A stretch of 44,446 bases of DNA from RGDT01 sp964630925 (GTDB taxonomy: Bacteria > Planctomycetota > Planctomycetia > Gemmatales > Gemmataceae): positions 1 through 44,446 of the forward strand of contig CAZVZK010000083.1 of NCBI GenBank assembly GCA_964630925.1, given 5' to 3'. The translations under genes and the position numbers were made by a program. The number at the start of each line of letters is the position of its first letter. Positions within the stretch are counted from its first letter, which is position 1. Below, piece after piece: positions 39,915-44,446 of the stretch. Under the pieces are notes generated by a model that worked only from the letters and a program-made list of their open reading frames with translations, was not told where the DNA came from and ran no database searches.

Positions 39915-40955
39915 TCAGCCGGCGGCGAACTCCTCGGTGACGAATCGTTGGGCGTCGTCCCACACCTCGGCCGCCTTATCCCAATCGACCCGCATCGCCT
40001 TCCCGTCGGACGGGCGGCGGATGGAGGGCGGGAGGGTGGCCTTCACGTCGGGGTTGAGGGGGATCTGGCCGCTCGGCCCCTCGGCGAGGGCCTTCTCGGA
40101 TTCGGCGGAGAGCAGGAAATCGACGAGTTTGCGTGCGCCGTCTGGGTTGGGGCAGCCCTCGGGGATGCACAGCGTGTTGGGGATGTACAGGGTGCCCATC
40201 CGCCCGGCGGCGTCGGCGTCGGGGAAGATCATGGTCACGGCCTTGCCGTCCTTGATCTCGCCGAGGGCGTCGTCGGTGTCGGTGATACCGACGAGGGCGG
40301 GCTTGCCGGCCGGCGTCCTGCCCCTGGCGACCCACTCGGCCACCTGCTTGTTACCGGGGGCGAGGTGCAGGCCGTTGGCCTTCCACGACAGGTACAGCGC
40401 CTTCGCCTTGTCCGCGCCGAGGACGTCGAACAGGCAGGCGGTCTGGGTGGCGGTGGTGCCGAACTGGGGCCTGGCCATCACCACGGTGCCCTTGAAACGG
40501 GCGTCTGCGAGGTCGGCCAGGGTGCGGGGCGGTTCCTTGACGAGGTCGGTGTTGACGATTAGGACGCGTGCCCTGGCGGCGAAGGCGTGCCAGGTGCCGT
40601 CGCGTGCCGTGGCCCAGGAGGGGTAGGTCTCGGCGGAGGGGGACGGGTAGGCGGCGAGGAGGCCCTGCTTGCGGAGGCGGATGGTGGAGACGATCTCGTT
40701 GTTCCAGAACACGTCGCAGCGCGGCCTGCCGGCCTCGGCGACGATCTCGTTGAACAGGCTGACGCTCTTGTTGGCCTCGGTGTCGAAGCGTGGGACGACG
40801 GCGAGGCCGGCCTCGGCGGTGAAGGCCTTGAGGAGGCCGACGGCGAATTCGCGGTCCTGGGCGCAGTAGAGGACGACGCGGCGCCCGGCGCCGCAGCCTG
40901 CGAGGGCGGCGAGGCAGGCGGCGGTGAAGGCGCGTCGGGAGAGCATGGTGACCAT
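39915..40955 (-). CDS. Iron(III)-type ABC solute-binding lipoprotein
   Basis: The 346-residue protein begins MVTMLSRRAFTAACLAALAG followed by Cys, an RR-type signal with an LAGC lipobox. The body matches extracellular solute-binding family 1/FutA-AfuA proteins: RRVVLYCAQDREFAVGLLKA (the CAQD..FA opening), PRCDVFWNNEIVSTIRLRKQ, WATARDGTWHAFAARARVLI and PLEVAR-type C-lobe. FutA-like proteins bind ferric iron or similar ligands with Tyr and His residues. No permease or ATPase for it is adjacent. An internal ATG at 40946 is an alternative start. First gene of the disrupted operon. Confidence 0.8.
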   Translation of the reverse strand: MVTMLSRRAFTAACLAALAGCGAGRRVVLYCAQDREFAVGLLKAFTAEAGLAVVPRFDTEANKSVSLFNEIVAEAGRPRCDVFWNNEIVSTIRLRKQGLLAAYPSPSAETYPSWATARDGTWHAFAARARVLIVNTDLVKEPPRTLADLADARFKGTVVMARPQFGTTATQTACLFDVLGADKAKALYLSWKANGLHLAPGNKQVAEWVARGRTPAGKPALVGITDTDDALGEIKDGKAVTMIFPDADAAGRMGTLYIPNTLCIPEGCPNPDGARKLVDFLLSAESEKALAEGPSGQIPLNPDVKATLPPSIRRPSDGKAMRVDWDKAAEVWDDAQRFVTEEFAAG

Positions 40956-41135
40956 CCCAGCGAGTGGGCACAGGGTGCGAGGGCCCGAGGGCACAGAGCC
41001 CCCAGGGCTTCCGCCCTGGGCTATTGACTGTCGCCCCTTCGGGGCTGAAAGCAAACGGGTCGTTGGTCATTGAGCCCGGAGGGGCGGTCAGGGGCCCGGG
41101 GCGTCTGCCCCGGGCACACGACGGGGCGGCGTCGA
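40956..41135. repeat. Composite palindromic repeat between SBP and Lys-rich genes
   Basis: Three hairpins: CCCAGGGC/GCCCTGGG (41001-41020, loop TTCC), GCCCC/GGGGC (41033-41045) and GCCCGGGGC/GCCCCGGGC (41094-41115, loop GTCT). The CCCAGGGCTTCCGCCCTGGG unit resembles an interspersed repeat of Gemmata-like genomes (from memory). A cousin lies at 43647-43676. The gap also contains the SBP gene's promoter. No gene is seen. Confidence 0.7.
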
Positions 41136-41654
41136 TCACTTCGGCGCGTCGCCCTTCTTCTTCGTCGGCGCGGGCTGTGCCTTTTTGGTGCCCGGCTGCT
41201 CGCCCTTCTTGCCGCCGGCCTGGAGGATCTTCAGCGTGGAGCCGTCGGCCAGCCCGAGGACGAAGACGCCGTCCACCAGCCCCGCCTTGAGGACCGGCTT
41301 GCCCATCTTCTCGGCCTGCATCACGGCCTCGCCCAACGTCGAGGCGGAGGAGATGCCGTCCGACTTCTTGCCGCCGTCCGGCTTCTTCACGCCGTCCGGT
41401 TTCTTGGTCTCGCCGGGCTTCTTGGTCTCGCCGGGCTTCTTCGTCTCACCCGGCTTCTTCGAGCCATCGGGCTTCACGCCGTCCGGCTTCTTTTCCGTGG
41501 CCAGCTTCTTCAGGAGCTCCAGCACCTCGGGCGGCAGCTTACTGGCGTCAAGCACGATCGTCACCGGGCCGCCCTTCTTCGTGCCGGGCTTGTCGTCCGC
41601 CAGGGCCGGGCCGGCGAGGTAGAGGCCGGCCAGCACCGCAATCATGCGAATCAT
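41136..41654 (-). CDS. Secreted Lys/Pro-rich repeat protein
   Basis: The 172-residue protein has a Sec signal (MIRMIAVLAGLYLAGPALA, then DD). The mature part has VTIVLDASKLPPEVLELLKK, then tandem KPGETK repeats (KKPGETKKPGETKKPGETKK) flanked by KPDGVK units, then a small folded domain (STLGEAVMQAEKMGKPVLKA, GLVDGVFVLGLADGSTLKIL) and a Lys-rich tail. The repeats come from an 18-bp unit repeated about 2.6 times (41401-41454), so the length may vary. Polycationic repeats suggest binding to polyanions or cell wall (inference). AGGAG lies 8 nt before the ATG at 41654. Confidence 0.7.
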   Translation of the reverse strand: MIRMIAVLAGLYLAGPALADDKPGTKKGGPVTIVLDASKLPPEVLELLKKLATEKKPDGVKPDGSKKPGETKKPGETKKPGETKKPDGVKKPDGGKKSDGISSASTLGEAVMQAEKMGKPVLKAGLVDGVFVLGLADGSTLKILQAGGKKGEQPGTKKAQPAPTKKKGDAPK

Positions 41655-41798
41655 CGTCTCGACTCCTGAAACAGAGGTGGGAAGGTGGGGGCTGGGGGCG
41701 TCGCGCCCTCAGCTCGATTTGGGGTGGGCCAACGTGATCTCATCACATCCGGCCCCCGGCGTCAATGGCCCCCCTATAACTATTCCCCGGAGGCCCGC

Positions 41799-42674
41799 AT
41801 GTTGATCCAGACAAACCGCCTCACCAAACGCTACGGCGATTTCACGGCCCTCGACGCCCTCACCTTCTCCGTCTCGCCCGGCGAGGTGGTCGGGCTGCTC
41901 GGGCCCAACGGCTCGGGCAAGACCACCGCCCTCCGGTTGCTCATGGGCTTCCTGCGGCCCTGCGGCGGGTCGGCCCGCATCGCCGGGCACGACTGCTGGG
42001 ACGACGGCGTGGCCGCACGGCGGCATGCCGCGTACCTCCCCGCGGAGCTGCGGCTGTACGAGAACATGACGGGGCGTGAGCTGATCGACTTCCTGTGCGA
42101 TCTGCGGGGTGTGCGGGCCGACGAGAACGTCCTGAGGATGGCGAAATCGTTCGACATCGATCTGGATCGGCCGATCGCCAACCTGTCGAGCGGGATGAAG
42201 CGGAAGGTGGCGCTGCTCCAGGTGCTGGCGCCGCGGACGCCGCTGGTCATCATGGACGAGCCGACCAACGCGCTGGACCCGAACATGCGCGACCTGCTGA
42301 TCGAGCAGGTGGCGTCGGCGCGCGACGCGGGGCAGGCGGTCCTGTTCAGCTCGCACATCCTGCCGGAGGTGGAGAAGGCGTGTGACCGGGTGATCGTCCT
42401 CCGCAGGGGGCAGCTGGTCCACGCGCAGACGATGGCGGAGCTGGAGAAGGGGCGGCTGGTGACCATGCGATTCAACGGCGAGCCGCCGATGCCGCCGGCC
42501 CTGCCGGGGCTGACCGTGCGGGAGCGGCAGGCGGGGCGGATGGTGCTGGAGTACACCGGGCCGCTGGCGCCGCTGATGGGGTGGCTGGCGGGGCACGAGG
42601 CGGAGGGGCTACGCGTGGAGCCGCTGGGGCTGAACTCGATCTACTACCGCTTCCACGGGGAGCCGGACGCATGA
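41799..42674 (+). CDS. ABC transporter ATP-binding protein (ABC-2 export type)
   Basis: The 291-residue ATPase has Walker A GPNGSGKT (35-42), the Q-loop region, signature LSSGMKRK (about 129), Walker B LVIMDEPTNALDP (about 149) and H-loop FSSHILPE (His about 185). It powers the permease encoded next. CCGGAGG precedes the ATG. Its stop overlaps the permease start by 4 nt (ATGA), so the two are coupled. The substrate is unknown; ABC-2 pairs of this type export drugs, lipids or proteins such as NosDFY-like cargo. Confidence 0.9.
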   Translation: MLIQTNRLTKRYGDFTALDALTFSVSPGEVVGLLGPNGSGKTTALRLLMGFLRPCGGSARIAGHDCWDDGVAARRHAAYLPAELRLYENMTGRELIDFLCDLRGVRADENVLRMAKSFDIDLDRPIANLSSGMKRKVALLQVLAPRTPLVIMDEPTNALDPNMRDLLIEQVASARDAGQAVLFSSHILPEVEKACDRVIVLRRGQLVHAQTMAELEKGRLVTMRFNGEPPMPPALPGLTVRERQAGRMVLEYTGPLAPLMGWLAGHEAEGLRVEPLGLNSIYYRFHGEPDA

Positions 42675-43642
42675 CCCGCGTGTTGTTCTTCAAGCTCCTC
42701 CGCGACCTGCGCTGGTCCCTGCCGGCGGTGATGGTGCTGCTGTGCCTGTTTCAATTCCTGTGGGCGCGGGTGACCGACCGGCTGCTGGGGACGATCACGC
42801 CGTACTTCGTGGGCCTGGCGTCGGCGGTGGGGTTGAGGCGGATGGACATCGAGCAGTTCATCTTCGCGGACGGCTTCGGGAGCGTGCTGCGGACGATCAT
42901 CGGCGGCGAGCGGGTCGTCCTCGACCGGGCGATGGACCTGCTGTCGATCGGGTACGTGCACCCGGTGATGCAGTTCGTGTTCTGCATCTGGGCGGTGGGG
43001 AGGGCGTCGGGGGCGATCGCCGGGGAGATCGACCGCGGGACGATGGAATTGCTGCTGGCTCAGCCGATCGCCCGGTCGCGTCTGATCCTGGCGCACTTCC
43101 TGGTGGATTGTGTGGCGATCCCGTGCCTGTGCCTGGCGCTGTTCGCGGGGAACCTGCTGGGGGCGTGGTCCATCGACCCGATCACGGTGCCGCCGCCGCC
43201 GAAGCACATCAAGGTGCCGTTCAAGCTGCCTGGGAACGACGACCCGGAGCTGCGGAAGCAGCTGGAGATCAACGCGACGCGGTTCGTGCGGGCGCTGCCG
43301 GTGGTGGGCGGGCTGATCTTCGGGCTGACGGGGCTGACGATGTGGATGTCGGCGATGGGGCGGTATCGGTGGCGGGTGATGGGGGCGGCGGTGACCGTGG
43401 TGCTGCTGATGTTCCTGGTGAATGTGCTGGGTCAGATGTGGGGGCCGGCGGGGTGGCTGCGTCCGGCGACGATCTTCTACTACTACCAGCCGCAGCAGGT
43501 GGTGGCGGAGGGCGGGACGTGGACGGTGCCGGTGTGGGGTGTGGAAATGCCGATGCTGGTGGTGCTGTACGGCGTGGGGGTGGCGGGGTACGGTCTGGCG
43601 CTGGTGGGGCTGGTGCGGCGGGACCTGCCGGCTCCGTTGTGA
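42671..43642 (+). CDS. ABC-2 type permease
   Basis: The 323-residue protein has about six membrane helices: LPAVMVLLCLFQFLWA, PVMQFVFCIWAVG, CVAIPCLCLALFAGNL, VVGGLIFGLTGLTMWM, GAAVTVVLLMFLVNVL and LVVLYGVGVAGYGLALVGL. A large external segment follows the first helix. EIDRGTMELLLAQPIARSRL is the classic ABC-2 motif (E-x2-R/Kgt-elLLa-Pisr). It pairs with the ATPase upstream. The final VRRDLPAPL is the usual cytosolic tail. Confidence 0.88.
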   Translation: MTRVLFFKLLRDLRWSLPAVMVLLCLFQFLWARVTDRLLGTITPYFVGLASAVGLRRMDIEQFIFADGFGSVLRTIIGGERVVLDRAMDLLSIGYVHPVMQFVFCIWAVGRASGAIAGEIDRGTMELLLAQPIARSRLILAHFLVDCVAIPCLCLALFAGNLLGAWSIDPITVPPPPKHIKVPFKLPGNDDPELRKQLEINATRFVRALPVVGGLIFGLTGLTMWMSAMGRYRWRVMGAAVTVVLLMFLVNVLGQMWGPAGWLRPATIFYYYQPQQVVAEGGTWTVPVWGVEMPMLVVLYGVGVAGYGLALVGLVRRDLPAPL

Positions 43643-44175
43643 GGAAAGCCCAGGGCGTCGGCGCTCGGCCTGGGCTACAGCCAACAGCCGTCGCCGCGGC
43701 GGCTCCAACAGCCCACAGCCGGGCGGAGATCGCCTGTGAGGGGTTGACGGATCGCCGTGTTCGGCGGGGTGGAGTGCGTGCGACAGAGGCGGCCTGCTGG
43801 AGCGTGATGTTCGCCTGCGACAGCGGGCCGTCGATTGCCATTCCAAGCGGCCTGCTGCCTACCTGGAACGTGATCAAACGCCGGCCCGCTGACGGCGAGG
43901 GTGGGCCGGCCGACTGTGACCGGGCCGTACCGGCCGAGGCGGCGCGAGGCCGGCCCGCGGCCGAGTGGCTCGAAGAGGACGGGGGGTCCTATCGGTGCTG
44001 CGTCGCGCGCTGGGTGCGAGAGGCGTGACGTGGGATGGGGGAATGTCGGTGACACTGGGCGACTGCGCTCACTGTCCTCCAAACTGCTCATCCGAGCTGT
44101 CGCGCCGCGTGGTATCGTGCGCTGTGCTGGAGACATCCCGGCCTCTCCGGCGACAGCGAAGAAGGTGGCGCAGAG
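43643..44175. other. Intergenic region after the exporter
   Basis: No gene is convincing in these 533 nt. The first part holds a hairpin repeat (AGCCCAGG/CCTGGGCT, 43647-43654 and 43669-43676), related to the repeat at 41001. Open frames on both strands lack start sites and have poor composition. It may contain decayed sequence or only the leader of the last gene. Confidence 0.45.
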
Positions 44176-44446
44176 ATGAGCGTGAAGATGAATGGCCCCG
44201 CCCGGAACGGCCACACCAACGGCGTCCCGAGCAACGGCCACGGTGACGGCGCGGCGACGGATGAGGGGGTGAGGGGCGCGGCGGTGAAGGGCGCTGCGGA
44301 GGAGGACAACGAGGGGGACCCGTACATCCGTCTGGAGTGCGGGCGGTTCATGCCGGGGAACAGGGGCGGCCCCGGCAACCCCTTCGCACGCCACGTCGCC
44401 GCCATGCGCGCCGCCATCTGCGCGGCGGTGCCGCGCGAGAGGCTCA
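44176..44446 (+). CDS. DUF5681-like protein, 5' part
   Basis: 90 codons run off the right edge. After a polar, Gly/Asn-rich start (MSVKMNGPARNGHTNGVPSN), the segment CGRFMPGNRGGPGNPFARHV then AAMRAAICAAV fits the GxFxxGNxGGPGxP motif of DUF5681, followed by the usual helix. DUF5681 proteins are often found beside phage terminases or in other mobile contexts; the remainder outside the window would show which applies here. AGAG precedes the ATG. Confidence 0.65.
   Translation, partial: MSVKMNGPARNGHTNGVPSNGHGDGAATDEGVRGAAVKGAAEEDNEGDPYIRLECGRFMPGNRGGPGNPFARHVAAMRAAICAAVPRERL

Noticed and set aside
43675..44394. Genes in the right intergenic region on either strand
   Set aside because: Open frames lack start signals and have Arg/Pro/Gly-rich composition; the genuine gene begins at 44176.

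Overview
The window looks like chromosomal DNA of a high-GC planctomycete of the Gemmata/Gemmataceae type. The evidence is the gene content: a secreted RTX-repeat protein that opens with an LEALEDRTTPA-type N-terminus, an ECF sigma factor next to a giant Ser/Thr kinase-ATPase, a DUF1552 Tat protein, a CotH/lamin-tail protein, PEGA and HEAT proteins, an RNase E/G with a very large charged insert, and several families of short interspersed palindromic repeats. The assignment rests on recognised families, not on a database search.

Layout. 1-660 holds the start of a secreted RTX-repeat protein that runs off the left edge. 968-5290 is an ECF sigma/kinase pair. 5.4-11.3 kb carries mostly lineage-specific proteins (WD40-like, papain-like, CotH). 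11.39-12.57 kb is an hpf-ptsN-HPr regulatory PTS cluster. 12.89-16.33 kb pairs a DUF2344 (radical-SAM-linked) protein with the RNase E/G. 16.5-23.3 kb encodes HEAT, zinc-ribbon, PEGA, beta-barrel-like and membrane-TPR proteins. A minus-strand operon reads iron-type solute-binding lipoprotein (39915-40955), ferritin-like protein, DUF1552 protein (23527-24849). It is cut in two by a 13.6-kb insertion. To the right lie a Lys/Pro-repeat secreted protein, an ABC-2 exporter pair and the start of a phage-associated-looking gene at the edge.

The main discovery is the insertion at about 25431-39041. Joining the two flanks restores an in-frame 468-codon ferritin-like gene, so both ends can be placed to within a 5-bp core (TCCCA inside CTCrTCCCA). 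All element genes point right: HNH endonuclease, DUF488-like protein, HTH regulators, zinc-finger proteins, a tail-tube-like protein, HK97-type major capsid with a long N-terminal extension, HK97-type portal, MuF-type head protein, a small-terminase-like protein and a large serine integrase. I find no large terminase, protease, tape measure, baseplate or lysis gene. This fits a capsid-encoding satellite, a gene-transfer-agent-like remnant or a reduced prophage. The element has its own signature: four copies of an 18-bp palindrome GGGTCAAA-NN-KTTGACCC, mostly a few bases after stop codons; hairpins flanking the capsid gene; a purine-rich low-GC island with direct repeats; and a near-consensus promoter. 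The integrase reading frame runs across the attachment site, so integration replaces its C-terminus.

The insertion separates the codons for the WDE-ARH motif of the host gene, a probable metal-ligand ExxH motif. The site is therefore a conserved protein-coding sequence rather than a tRNA gene, and the insertion should inactivate the ferritin-like protein.
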